This document shows, piece after piece, positions 1-7,031 of a DNA stretch of 35,129 bases. The stretch comes from a virus: IMG/VR virus record IMGVR_UViG_3300047299_000011, positions 1-35,129 of that record; one strand, given 5' to 3'. Position numbers and translations under genes: made by a program. The notes under the pieces were generated by a model. That model was given only the letters and a program-made list of their open reading frames with translations. It was not told where the DNA came from and searched no databases. Each line of letters opens with the position of its first letter. Positions within the stretch are counted from its first letter, which is position 1.

Positions 1-130
1 GTTCAGCACTCTTTCCAATAGAGGCTTGCTTTTGCTCCTCAAGATGCTTCATAGCCGCTTTTTGCAGCTCAACAACAGCAGTCATCTGCTCGTCAGGAGT
101 CAATCCCTCAAGGTTTTTCAGAAGTTCCAT
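1..130 (-). CDS. Tail fibre protein, N-terminal 43 residues (cut by the window edge)
   Basis: This is the same gene start as at 35082. It begins with MELLKNLEGLTPDEQ and runs off the left edge of the window. The ATG overlaps the portal stop codon as TAATG, so translation is probably coupled to portal. The single base difference between the two copies makes residue 27 Met here and Ile in the right-hand copy. The full gene is annotated at 32887-35082. Confidence 0.9.
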   Translation of the reverse strand, partial: MELLKNLEGLTPDEQMTAVVELQKAAMKHLEEQKQASIGKSAE

Positions 131-177
131 TATTTCAATTCCGAAGTGATGCGGTCTAAGAAGGCTTTTTCCATTTT
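1..177. repeat. Left copy of the 177-bp terminal overlap
   Basis: This stretch is identical to 34953-35129 except at base 50 (C here, T at 35002). It spans the first 43 codons of the tail-fibre gene and the last codons of the portal gene. The simplest reading is a circular or circularly permuted genome of 34,952 bp cut open at an arbitrary point, because the overlap falls inside coding sequence. A genuine short terminal repeat is possible but less likely here. Confidence 0.9.
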
Positions 178-2142
178 ATCTGACATTTGCATCTCCACAA
201 TCTTGGATTTGTTCTTAATGTCAGCCTCTTTGAGCATCAACTCAGCAATCTTTACCCGTTTGTCAAACTCAGCAGGTTCATTTCCATTAGGAAGGTTTTT
301 TGTCGTGCTAGAAATCACCTTGGCTTGAATCTCTTGAGGCATCAATTGAGCCTCAGTCATCAATTTAGCCGCTTCAGCACGATTTTGCTCTGCTTGGGTC
401 GTATTAACAGCAATCTGAGCTTGGGCCGCCTGTAAAGCCAACTGTTGCTGAGCTTGTTGCATCTGCTGTGCTTGTGGATCAGGCTTAGCCATGTCATCCA
501 ACATCTGAATCAACTCATGTCGGTTAGACAAAGATGAGTTAGCCATGATTCCCTTAAGAATCACAGGCAAAACAGGTGTATTTGGGCCAAGAGTCTGGAG
601 CAAAGAGATGAACTGTTGTTGTTCATGCTCACGAGCAATGATACCCAATGCGGCGGTCGGAATAAACTTCATGTCCACAGTAGGATAACGCTCTGGGTCA
701 AACTGCATATAACGATAAGCAGCCTTCATAATGAACGGAATCATAAAGTCTTCTTGGAAGTTTACCAAGGTACGCTTGTACTTCTTGATAATCGAAGCCA
801 CAGCCATCGAAATACCGCCTTGACCAGCATCTCGGGCTACAGAAGACACCATTCCTTGTGAATCAAGAGTTCCAGTAGCTTGTAAAAGCATACGCTCAAA
901 CTCTTTAGCCGTGGTCATGTTAGAACCATCGGTGTTTCCAAACTTAAATGGGAACAGAATCTCAGCAGGATTACCATTGGTAAGGAGTGCCTTGCCTGGT
1001 TTGATCTCAAATTTAGCACCACGAGGCAGTCTTGTGGCATCCATAGCCATCATAGGGCTAGTAGTCAATGCTAAAGAGTCCAAATGTGAACGAATCTGTG
1101 CGTCTACAGCCTTTTGAGAGTTGTAAGCCTTCTCTACAGTACCACGACCTAACAAACGATTAGGAACTGTATCGTCCTGATAAGCCAGAACTGGTCTGTC
1201 TTTCATCATGTATGGGTTTTTCTCTGCTTTGAGAAGAACACCATCATTGGCAATCACAACAATCGCTTCTACGAGATCAGAATAATCATCTTGTACAGAG
1301 TCTTCAGGGAATAAATCCTCTACTTCTTTCTCATTTTCCAGATTCTCAATGTACTCTCTAGGAACTAAACCATAGTAAGTCAAAAGTTTAACTTTATCGT
1401 CTTGGTATTGGCTTAGGTCTTGGGTAGGCTCAAGGTCAGTATCCTCGGCATCAGTACCAATCTCTACTTTTCGGTAGATTCCTTCTTCTTGACCACGAAC
1501 AATCTTGTGGATAGAGACATACTTCTCGATTGCCACACCCATGCAGTCATCAATGGATGTGCCGTTAGGGTCAAACAAGAAGTTCTTAGGGTTAACAGGA
1601 ACAATCTTGACCCCAATTCGGTCTTTTTCTATGACTCCAATAGCAGCTTGACCAACTTGACCAGGTATTGGTTGGGTACTAGGAACGTAGATTTTCTCTG
1701 TTTTGACAACAATCTCGCCAATACCAGTTCCGTAAATCTCTGCCATCAACTCAATTTGGTCAATAGACTTACGAATCTTATCAACTTTGAAGTCTTCCAT
1801 CAGTTGAGCCTTGATCATGGCTACATCTAATGGAGTACCATTTACATCACGGATGTCATCTTGGATGTCAAAAAACTCACCTTGACCAAAGATAGCCTCC
1901 ATGATCTCGGCATGACGGGTTTCTACAGCTTGTTGGGTAGCGGGGGTGACGATTCTTGAACGCTCGGAATCACGGGTTTTGTCTTGAGCATCCCACTCAC
2001 CAGTAAAGATTCGCTCGTACTCCAACCAATCGGATAGAAAGTTGGTATTGCGATAATCTCTCCAACGATCACAATGGTCTACAACAAAGGAAACTAGTTC
2101 TTTGTCGCTATCTGTTGGTTCTTCAAACTGGTTAAATTCCAT
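130..2142 (-). CDS. Portal protein
   Basis: A 670-residue protein directly downstream of the terminase genes, where phage portals sit. It would form the dodecameric ring at the capsid vertex through which DNA is packaged and ejected. Length and organisation fit podovirus-type portals: a tryptophan-rich N-terminus (CDRWRDYRN, then SDWLEYERIFTGEWD) and a long mixed core. The C-terminal third is rich in Gln and Ala (around residues 560-610), a likely helical barrel or coiled coil. The start has a GGGAG-type ribosome site about 8 nt upstream. The stop overlaps the tail-fibre ATG. The portal call rests on position, size and general resemblance; no catalytic motif can be expected. Confidence 0.85.
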   Translation of the reverse strand: MEFNQFEEPTDSDKELVSFVVDHCDRWRDYRNTNFLSDWLEYERIFTGEWDAQDKTRDSERSRIVTPATQQAVETRHAEIMEAIFGQGEFFDIQDDIRDVNGTPLDVAMIKAQLMEDFKVDKIRKSIDQIELMAEIYGTGIGEIVVKTEKIYVPSTQPIPGQVGQAAIGVIEKDRIGVKIVPVNPKNFLFDPNGTSIDDCMGVAIEKYVSIHKIVRGQEEGIYRKVEIGTDAEDTDLEPTQDLSQYQDDKVKLLTYYGLVPREYIENLENEKEVEDLFPEDSVQDDYSDLVEAIVVIANDGVLLKAEKNPYMMKDRPVLAYQDDTVPNRLLGRGTVEKAYNSQKAVDAQIRSHLDSLALTTSPMMAMDATRLPRGAKFEIKPGKALLTNGNPAEILFPFKFGNTDGSNMTTAKEFERMLLQATGTLDSQGMVSSVARDAGQGGISMAVASIIKKYKRTLVNFQEDFMIPFIMKAAYRYMQFDPERYPTVDMKFIPTAALGIIAREHEQQQFISLLQTLGPNTPVLPVILKGIMANSSLSNRHELIQMLDDMAKPDPQAQQMQQAQQQLALQAAQAQIAVNTTQAEQNRAEAAKLMTEAQLMPQEIQAKVISSTTKNLPNGNEPAEFDKRVKIAELMLKEADIKNKSKIVEMQMSDKMEKAFLDRITSELK

Positions 2143-2170
2143 TACTCATGCTCCCGATACTATTTCTGAG

Positions 2171-3430
2171 CTAAAAACCACTTACAATATCCATAGGCTG
2201 CCACTCGTCATCATCTGAATCATCAAAATATGATGTAACAGCCAACTGGTCAACATAGCTAGCACTGTCGATCAAATCGTCGTGTACACCATTTGACGGA
2301 AACATAAGCAACTGGTCTATGAATGTATCCCAGTCTTCATCCTGATTTAAGATGATTCTGCCATGTTCAAACCTGCCTTGCAATGACCAAATGATTCTAT
2401 CCGCTTTTTTTCTATTTCCATGAGTCAAGTCAACAATATGGGCGTACACATTATTTTTCCTCATTAAGTCGCTCAAGTAGGGCAAAACAGCGTTTTTCAA
2501 AGCTCCACGCTCTATTCCTACTGACATAGGTCTGTATTCTCGTATAGCCAACAGAATCTTGGCGGCAGTCTCGCGAATGTCCCACCTTCCGTGGATGATC
2601 TCTTTGACAAACCACTTACCATCATCCGTTACCTTCACTACAGAGATAGCAGACTCATCTAACCGCTTCTTAGCATTACCTGCTTGTTTGGCAACCTCTT
2701 CAAACCCAGCCAAGTCAATCGCTATGAAGTAGCTCCCATGTTGAGGTTCTTCCCCATATTTAATCCACTCTTCCTTGAAAACATCACTCCCCGCATTGGA
2801 GAACGATGCCATAAACTCCTGTTTAAAGGCAAATGTTGATAGTGTTTTCTTAGCAGATTCTATTTCCGATGGGTCAATAAGTGGATTGTCAGCAGTAGTG
2901 AAATGCCAAGACTTCCAGTCTGGATCCTCACCAGACTCACCCAGTTTGAACAAATCATAGAAAAAATTGCGCCCTTTGGGTGTTCCCAGAAATAAAGCGC
3001 TACCTTTTTTGTCGGACAAAGATGCTCGGATAACCTGCTCCCAAGCCTCTGGCTTAATATCCGCTACCTCGTCCAGTACCGCATAAGTCAAAGACACACC
3101 ACGAAGGGTATCAGGACGATCAGCACCACGAACATAAATCCTAGCCCCGTTTATCAAGGTAATGTCTAGGTTATTTACGTGGGAAGACTGGATAACCTCT
3201 CTCCCAAGGTCTAACAATAAGTCCCATATGATTTGCCTCGATTGTCCCATGGTAGGACTCACATAAAGCACAGCAGAGCCTTGTGGACATCTTAATCCTT
3301 CAATCAACAAAGTAATTGCACACAAGCGTGATTTACCGCATCTACGCCCAGCAGCAATGACCTTGAACCTCGTTTTGTCACGAAACACAGCCTCTTGCCA
3401 CGGGAGTAGCTTAAAGTTCAAATCAGCCAT
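2171..3430 (-). CDS. terL: Terminase large subunit (ATPase-nuclease)
   Basis: The 419-residue DNA packaging motor. A Walker A motif is visible at residues 28-34 (GRRCGKS), and a Walker B motif with catalytic acids at D120-E121 (YAVLDE). A coupling-type segment follows (LFLGTPKGR). The C-terminal RNase H-like nuclease shows YFIAIDLAG (around residue 235) and HDDLIDS near the end, which supply metal-binding aspartates. It would cut concatemeric DNA and translocate it through the portal encoded next. The gene overlaps terS by 8 bp, and portal follows after a 28-bp gap. All key motifs are intact. Confidence 0.95.
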   Translation of the reverse strand: MADLNFKLLPWQEAVFRDKTRFKVIAAGRRCGKSRLCAITLLIEGLRCPQGSAVLYVSPTMGQSRQIIWDLLLDLGREVIQSSHVNNLDITLINGARIYVRGADRPDTLRGVSLTYAVLDEVADIKPEAWEQVIRASLSDKKGSALFLGTPKGRNFFYDLFKLGESGEDPDWKSWHFTTADNPLIDPSEIESAKKTLSTFAFKQEFMASFSNAGSDVFKEEWIKYGEEPQHGSYFIAIDLAGFEEVAKQAGNAKKRLDESAISVVKVTDDGKWFVKEIIHGRWDIRETAAKILLAIREYRPMSVGIERGALKNAVLPYLSDLMRKNNVYAHIVDLTHGNRKKADRIIWSLQGRFEHGRIILNQDEDWDTFIDQLLMFPSNGVHDDLIDSASYVDQLAVTSYFDDSDDDEWQPMDIVSGF

Positions 3431-3791
3431 ACTTTGCCTCTACATCTTCTGCTTCATCAGGGTTTAGCAAGGTTGGCTCTCCAATCCCTGTAATGTTAAT
3501 GGTCACTGCCGAACGCTGTGATTTATCCTTCTCAAACATCGATATTGGTAATGTCCGGTCAATACACATCTTCAATGCCGCCATTTGACCAGGATGCTCG
3601 TCATTCAACGCTATCTCTATCACCTTCTGAGCAACATCCTTGCCTCCGGAACGTATCATCAGTTCTTTGAGTTCCTTGAGGCGTTGGTGATCAGTCTTAG
3701 GCAATACAGCAGGAGGATTATCCGCAAACCTCTGTATCGTCATCTTCACAGAACCCTTTGGTCTACCACGACCCCTCTTCAATTGTTCCAT
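3423..3791 (-). CDS. terS: Terminase small subunit (putative)
   Basis: A 122-residue protein immediately upstream of, and overlapping, the large terminase. The N-terminus carries an AT-hook-like basic segment (KRGRGRPKGSVK), a plausible DNA contact. The middle is helical (residues 35-80). The start is well supported by an AAGGAGG ribosome site four bases before ATG. It would recognise the packaging site and load TerL. Small terminases diverge strongly, so the name rests on size, basic N-terminus and position. The repeat-rich gap just upstream (3792-4076) is a candidate binding site for it. Confidence 0.75.
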   Translation of the reverse strand: MEQLKRGRGRPKGSVKMTIQRFADNPPAVLPKTDHQRLKELKELMIRSGGKDVAQKVIEIALNDEHPGQMAALKMCIDRTLPISMFEKDKSQRSAVTINITGIGEPTLLNPDEAEDVEAKYG

Positions 3792-4076
3792 TTGTCCTCC
3801 TTGGATGGAATCCTAATTTACCGTTTTCGGTGTAGGGGATGTACCACAAATTTCTCACACCCAACCCTACCCCTCCCCCCCCATCATCACACCAACCCAG
3901 TACTTTCCCTACTGTCTATCCATACAGACTAGGGTTTACCCTACTGTACAGATCACCAGGTCAAATGTCCTATTGTTCTATTGTCCTAATGTCCTATCTA
4001 AATGCGAATGATTCTCATGCACCTTTTTCGGGGTACTTGTTCTAATGTTTATCAAGGTTCTGTCCTTATCATTCCC
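3792..4076. promoter_or_regulatory. Repeat-rich gap upstream of terS (late control, pac or origin candidate)
   Basis: A 285-bp stretch without a convincing gene. It holds a small inverted repeat ACCG-TTTT-CGGT (3820-3831), a C-rich tract near 3860-3890, and CCCTACTGT twice (3907-3915 and 3939-3947). It also holds a CTGTACAG palindrome (3944-3951) and four tandem 8-bp repeats (3966-3997). Looser copies of the 8-mer recur further right, near 4040-4065. Iterated sites of this kind are typical of terminase recognition sites or replication origins. I could not identify a sigma70-type promoter with confidence. Confidence 0.5.
3966..3997. repeat. Four tandem 8-bp repeats (TGTCCTAT type)
   Basis: The units are TGTCCTAT (3966-3973), TGTTCTAT (3974-3981), TGTCCTAA (3982-3989) and TGTCCTAT (3990-3997), abutting without spacers. 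Two units are identical and the other two each differ at one position. The array lies 175 bp upstream of the terS start. Confidence 0.8.
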
Positions 4077-4328
4077 TTATGTTTCCCTTACCTTATCTAC
4101 TATTGAATCATCTTCATTGGGGCTGTTTGTTGTTTCCCGACCTATAATTAAAAAACCCGTTTCCATGCTTGGGCGGTATCCTTGATTATGGGCTTCCTGG
4201 TAGAGGGCTAGCACGTTTGCAAAACCCTTGATCAAATTACCCTCGCCAGCCGCTAAAAGTATTAGCTTTTCTGGGGCTGTTAACTGTCTCTGAAAGTATC
4301 GGGTTTGCGGGGTTGACGGCCTTGGCAT
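4077..4328 (-). CDS. Hypothetical protein, 83 aa
   Basis: I do not assign a function. The first 20 residues are basic and proline-rich, followed by a helical, amphipathic core (KLILLAAGEGNLIKGFANVL) and an acidic tail. The core resembles small phage proteins of unknown role that sit near DNA-binding genes. It is on the same strand as terS but separated from it by 285 bp. It diverges from the plus-strand island across 4329-4452. No clear ribosome site precedes the ATG, which lowers confidence in the start. Confidence 0.6.
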   Translation of the reverse strand: MPRPSTPQTRYFQRQLTAPEKLILLAAGEGNLIKGFANVLALYQEAHNQGYRPSMETGFLIIGRETTNSPNEDDSIVDKVRET

Positions 4329-4452
4329 GGTGATCTGATAAATAATTAAAATAATTGTACTTTATTAGGGTTTTTCCTAATAGTTTTTTGTTTTTTTGGC
4401 GTTACTATCCTAATGCGTTCAAACCGAACGGGTAACCTAAAAAGGCGTAAAA
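4329..4452. promoter_or_regulatory. Divergent intergenic hub between the late strand and the plus-strand island
   Basis: This AT-rich 124-bp gap separates a minus-strand gene (start 4328) from a plus-strand gene (start 4453). It contains a strong hairpin with a T-tract (4363-4397) and a second inverted repeat CGTTC-AAACC-GAACG at 4416-4430 that could be an operator. Promoters in both directions are expected from the gene layout, but no unambiguous -35/-10 pair stands out. Confidence 0.5.
4363..4397 (+). terminator. Terminator-like hairpin or attenuator ahead of the plus-strand island
   Basis: A perfect 7-bp stem TATTAGG / CCTAATA (4363-4369 and 4376-4382) with loop GTTTTT is followed by GTTTTTTGTTTTTTT. 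It has the form of a rho-independent terminator reading rightward. No plus-strand gene lies to its left, so it may act as an attenuator for the island or block antisense transcription out of the late genes. Confidence 0.55.
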
Positions 4453-4758
4453 ATGGATAAAGTTACACTCTCAAAAGAATCACTTTCACGGGCTAAAAAT
4501 GGTGATTCTCTGGCAAACTATCCCGCTATTTTCCAAGGGTTTGCAGCCAAGGGTATCAGCGCAAACGATATCAAACCACGGGAAAACGTTTTTACATATA
4601 ACGCATGGAAAGCATTAGGGAGACAAGTACGCAAGGGCGAAAAGGGCGTACGCGTGGTTACTTGGATACCCGCAAAAGACAGCGATTCTGAAAATAGCTT
4701 CATGCTTTGCAAGCACTCTACAGTTTTCCACGTATCGCAAACCGATCCAATTCAGTAA
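4453..4758 (+). CDS. ArdC N-terminal-domain-like antirestriction protein, 101 aa
   Basis: The central segment (ENVFTYNAWKALGRQVRKGEKGVRVVTWIP) matches the hallmark of the ArdC-type ssDNA-binding domain: a residue triplet before a helix, then GxQVRKGEKG and a beta strand. ArdC proteins of plasmids protect incoming DNA from restriction. Full-length ArdC is about 300 residues with a C-terminal metalloprotease. Here only the N-domain is present, and it ends soon after a predicted strand (SFMLCKHSTVFHVSQT). This is the short, single-domain form seen in many phages and plasmids. It is the first gene of the island and is preceded by the leader AAAGGCGTAAAA. The function is inferred from the family. 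Confidence 0.75.
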   Translation: MDKVTLSKESLSRAKNGDSLANYPAIFQGFAAKGISANDIKPRENVFTYNAWKALGRQVRKGEKGVRVVTWIPAKDSDSENSFMLCKHSTVFHVSQTDPIQ

Positions 4759-4775
4759 GGGTATATCCCTATTTT

Positions 4776-4797
4776 CTAGGGGTTTGATTGCCCCTAG
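4776..4797. other. Perfect 7-bp inverted repeat between island genes
   Basis: CTAGGGG (4776-4782) and CCCCTAG (4791-4797) flank the loop TTTGATTG, directly after the ArdC-like gene. No T-tract follows, so it is more likely an RNA-stabilising or partial-attenuation hairpin than a full terminator. Confidence 0.5.
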
Positions 4798-4831
4798 AAT
4801 TCAATCATCAATTCAATGAAAGGCGTTAAAA

Positions 4832-5029
4832 ATGAAAGAACTTCTACTCTACGGCTTAGAACAAGGCGAAACCCGTGATTACATGGAAACTTTGCTTTTA
4901 AGTGGCGCGAAAACAATGGCGGAAATTGAAAAAGTGATTGAGCTAGCAACCAATGCGGGCTTTCACTCTTTCCGCGTTGCCTCATTCAATGGCGAAAAAC
5001 CTAACTTTTCTAAGGCGGTCAACGTATGA
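4832..5029 (+). CDS. Hypothetical protein, 65 aa
   Basis: No family is recognised. The protein is predominantly helical (MKELLLYGLEQGETRDYMETLL, then AKTMAEIEKVIELATNAG) and ends in a short strand-forming segment. It is preceded by AAAGGCGTTAAAA, the same leader as the ArdC-like gene. Its stop overlaps the next ATG as ATGA (5026-5029), which ties it to the small membrane protein downstream. Confidence 0.65.
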   Translation: MKELLLYGLEQGETRDYMETLLLSGAKTMAEIEKVIELATNAGFHSFRVASFNGEKPNFSKAVNV

Positions 5030-5121
5030 AAAACGATCTCTTAGACTATCTGACGGCCATTGGCTTAGGGCTTTGCTTATGCGCGGGGCTTTTGGCTTAT
5101 TTTGACGTTTTGGTCAAATAA
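5026..5121 (+). CDS. Small membrane protein, 31 aa
   Basis: The ATG overlaps the preceding stop as ATGA. After a short charged start (MKNDLLDY) comes one hydrophobic segment (LTAIGLGLCLCAGLLAYF, about residues 9-26), then DVLVK. It is a single-pass membrane micro-protein of unknown role, supported by translational coupling and the clean transmembrane pattern. Confidence 0.55.
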   Translation: MKNDLLDYLTAIGLGLCLCAGLLAYFDVLVK

Positions 5122-5148
5122 TCTCTTTTTTTGTTAATAGGCGTAAAT

Positions 5149-5796
5149 ATGATCAAAATTTCAAATACTTCCAAATTAAATGCTAGGTCATGGAGCTTGC
5201 AAGCCCTTGATACTTGTCCTGGCTCATGGGCAGCGCCTGGTGAACTAGTAGACGCCTGTAAGGGCTGCTATGCAACTACAGGAAATTACAATTATCCCAA
5301 TGTAAAAGCGCCTAGATTATCTAATCGGGAGGATTGGCAGCGGCTCGATTGGGTTGATGATATGGTCAGCGAATTAGATCAGGATCGATATTTCCGCTGG
5401 TTCGATTCGGGAGATGTTTATACTCTTGGATTGGCTGAAAAAATACTTGAGGTAATGATTCGCACACCATGGTGCAATCACTGGCTGCCAACCCGAATGC
5501 ATAAATTCCCCAAATTTGCGCACGTTTTTGCTCAAATGGAAGCTTTGCCAAACGTAAAAGTGAGGTTTTCCAGTGATTCAATTCAGGGCGAATATATCGA
5601 GGGCTTGCATGGATCGGTGATCGGGCCAGATGTTGCCACTTTTCAAGCACGGGAAGGGGTTAAATTGTGCGAAGCATATGCTCACGGCGGTAACTGTAAC
5701 GGCTGCCGCGCTTGCTGGAGCAAAGACATTCCCTTGATTGCATATCCCGCTCATGGCCAAAAAATGGCTCGGGTTATCAAGCTCAAGCAAATTTAA
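5149..5796 (+). CDS. GP88-like phage protein (unknown function)
   Basis: A 215-residue protein beginning MIKISNTSKLNARSWSL. It has the pattern of the Gene product 88 family of phage proteins: an early aromatic/Ser-rich strand, CPGSW followed by DACKGCYA (Cys-x2-Cys), a central RWFDSGDVY strand, and a second cysteine cluster near the C-terminus (CNGCRACW). The cysteines suggest a bound metal or cluster. The biochemical role of the family is unknown to me. The start at 5149 is preferred over a TTG codon at 5131 because it follows the same AGGCGTAAA leader as the other island genes. Confidence 0.7.
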   Translation: MIKISNTSKLNARSWSLQALDTCPGSWAAPGELVDACKGCYATTGNYNYPNVKAPRLSNREDWQRLDWVDDMVSELDQDRYFRWFDSGDVYTLGLAEKILEVMIRTPWCNHWLPTRMHKFPKFAHVFAQMEALPNVKVRFSSDSIQGEYIEGLHGSVIGPDVATFQAREGVKLCEAYAHGGNCNGCRACWSKDIPLIAYPAHGQKMARVIKLKQI

Positions 5797-5806
5797 GGGG
5801 TTAAAA

Positions 5807-5977
5807 ATGACACAAATTGATGCATTAACCCAGTGTTTAATCCTAGCTTTAACCGCTCCAAATGATAAAAAAGCCCAGCAAGCCAGTGATTTAGCGGAAA
5901 AATTAGCCTATGGCTTGACAGATGAACAAGTTGAAATCTGCAAATTTGATGCGCTTGAATTTGTGGGGTTCGAATGA
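5807..5977 (+). CDS. Hypothetical protein, 56 aa
   Basis: A short helical protein, MTQIDALTQCLILALTAPND at its start and an acidic C-terminus. The start is chosen from the leader AAGGGGTTAAAA directly before ATG; an in-frame upstream ATG at 5738 lies inside the GP88-like gene and lacks such a leader. The pattern of two amphipathic helices suggests a small soluble partner protein. Function unknown. Confidence 0.65.
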   Translation: MTQIDALTQCLILALTAPNDKKAQQASDLAEKLAYGLTDEQVEICKFDALEFVGFE

Positions 5978-6024
5978 TCTATGCCACGATTGCCCTAATC
6001 TTACGAATACTTACAAAACGCTAG
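5974..6024 (+). CDS. Possible 16-aa hydrophobic micro-protein
   Basis: The ATG overlaps the preceding stop as ATGA and is preceded by GGGG five bases upstream. The product, MIYATIALILRILTKR, is hydrophobic with a basic end, like small membrane peptides. It ends just before the terminator at 6031. Such a short frame could be chance; the coupling and position are the only support. Confidence 0.3.
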   Translation: MIYATIALILRILTKR

Positions 6025-6030
6025 ATTCTG

Positions 6031-6056
6031 ACCCGCCATTGTGCGGGTTTTCTTTT
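6031..6056 (+). terminator. Rho-independent terminator of the plus-strand island
   Basis: ACCCGC (6031-6036), loop CATTGT, GCGGGT (6043-6048), then TTTTCTTTT. It lies just after the last island gene and reads rightward. Confidence 0.85.
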
Positions 6057-6060
6057 GCCC

Positions 6061-6088
6061 AAAAAAGCCCTTAAATCAGCGTTTAAGG
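6061..6088 (-). terminator. Rho-independent terminator of the early minus-strand block
   Basis: Read on the minus strand, CCTTAAA (6088-6082) pairs with TTTAAGG (6075-6069) across a 6-nt loop. GC and a run of six T (6066-6061) follow. It lies 44 bp beyond the stop of the HNH-like gene and faces the plus-strand terminator at 6031-6056. Confidence 0.75.
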
Positions 6089-6131
6089 CGTTTTACCCTC
6101 AGTCTGTGTTGTCCGATATCGCAAAACACGC

Positions 6132-6470
6132 TCAAAACTCGTTTAAATCGGTTTTAGAGCTATTTCCAAGCCCTTGGTTAACCAAGTTTTCGATTGTGTT
6201 GTTCAGTGCGTCTAATTCGTCCATCTTATAAACCCTCCAAAGCGCTTTAGTTCCATGCAAGCTATTGTGACAATCACGGCACAAAGCTACCACGCAAAAT
6301 TGTAGTTTTTGCTTGATATGGTGGCCGTCACTTGGCCCGTGTTTCCCGCATACTGAGCACGGCAACATTTTTACCCGTCCGATATGCTCTCTTTGCTTTG
6401 GGGTTAGTTTGTTGTTCAAGTTGTGGCCTTCATCTCGATGCGGGCTGAGAACATTTCCGTTCTCCAGCAC
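6132..6470 (-). CDS. HNH/Ref-like zinc-binding nuclease
   Basis: The core reads LPCSVCGKHGPSDGHHIKQ, then VVALCRDCHNSLHG. This is a CxxC - HH - CxxCH arrangement typical of HNH-superfamily nucleases with a structural zinc, resembling the RecA-dependent Ref type of phage P1 and small phage relatives. The C-terminal WRVYKMDELDALNNTIENL helix is characteristic of phage versions. It probably nicks or cuts DNA during recombination. The longest frame starts at 6470, but a TTG at 6419 overlaps the upstream stop as TTGA with GAAGG seven bases before it and may be the true start. It is the last gene of the early block. Confidence 0.75.
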   Translation of the reverse strand: MLENGNVLSPHRDEGHNLNNKLTPKQREHIGRVKMLPCSVCGKHGPSDGHHIKQKLQFCVVALCRDCHNSLHGTKALWRVYKMDELDALNNTIENLVNQGLGNSSKTDLNEF

Positions 6471-6739
6471 TCGATACGGGCTTGGGCTGCCGTCATAAGC
6501 CAGCGGTACTTTTCTTCGGTTTCAACAGCTTCCCTGATTCCTCTTAGGATCAAAGCATAGTCCTCATGTGCATAAGCATAAACCTCTTGTTTTCCAAGAA
6601 CCTCAGTTCCAGCTTGTGCCATGAGTTGTGCTTTTCTTGATTTAACAAAGCTCTCCAAGTAAATGCGGTCGGCTTTGGCTTTTGCATACAAAGGTGCAGT
6701 GTCGATAAGATATTGAATCGCTTTGGTTGGTTCGTTCAT
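6416..6739 (-). CDS. Conserved phage protein, 107 aa, helical
   Basis: An almost entirely helical protein of a type I recognise from many proteobacterial phages (pattern VYAYAHEDY, then LREAVETEEKYRWLMTAAQARIECWR), of unknown function. It regularly accompanies small HNH/Ref-like nucleases, as here. It is basic at the N-terminal third (LESFVKSRKAQLMAQ) and probably forms a helical bundle. Its 3' end overlaps the longest frame of the HNH gene by 55 bp, or by 4 bp if that gene starts at TTG 6419. Confidence 0.7.
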   Translation of the reverse strand: MNEPTKAIQYLIDTAPLYAKAKADRIYLESFVKSRKAQLMAQAGTEVLGKQEVYAYAHEDYALILRGIREAVETEEKYRWLMTAAQARIECWRTEMFSARIEMKATT

Positions 6740-6740
6740 G

Positions 6741-7022
6741 TCATCTCCGATAGTAATGCTCTAAAGGTTTCCAATTGGGGTCTCGCCATCCATCTGATTC
6801 AATATCTTCCTCATATTCACTAAATTCTGCTGGGAATTCGATTCCATTTTCATCAATTAACCTTATGTAACTGCCTGTTGTTGCGGTTTTAATTTGTACA
6901 GAATATGGGTCGCAATATTCATCTATTGCAAAATACAGCAGGTCTTTCACTAGGAGGCAAACTTCTGCCACAAAAATGTTTGTATGAGTTTCCGCATTTG
7001 CAAACCCATTCAACCATTCCAT
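6741..7022 (-). CDS. Hypothetical protein, 93 aa, acidic
   Basis: No family is recognised. The N-terminal half is helical and hydrophobic (FVAEVCLLVKDLLYFAIDEY). The C-terminal half is acidic and tryptophan-bearing (EFSEYEEDIESDGWRDPNWKPLEHYYRR). It lies 1 bp from the next gene in a tight run of small early genes. Such acidic early proteins are sometimes inhibitors of host enzymes, but nothing here proves that. Confidence 0.6.
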   Translation of the reverse strand: MEWLNGFANAETHTNIFVAEVCLLVKDLLYFAIDEYCDPYSVQIKTATTGSYIRLIDENGIEFPAEFSEYEEDIESDGWRDPNWKPLEHYYRR

Positions 7023-7031
7023 CTAAGCTAT

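Noticed and set aside
3585-4045. Plus-strand frames through the terS 5' region and the repeat-rich gap
   Set aside because: Low-complexity, Pro/Ser/Thr-rich translations across a C-tract; no ribosome site and they overlap terS.
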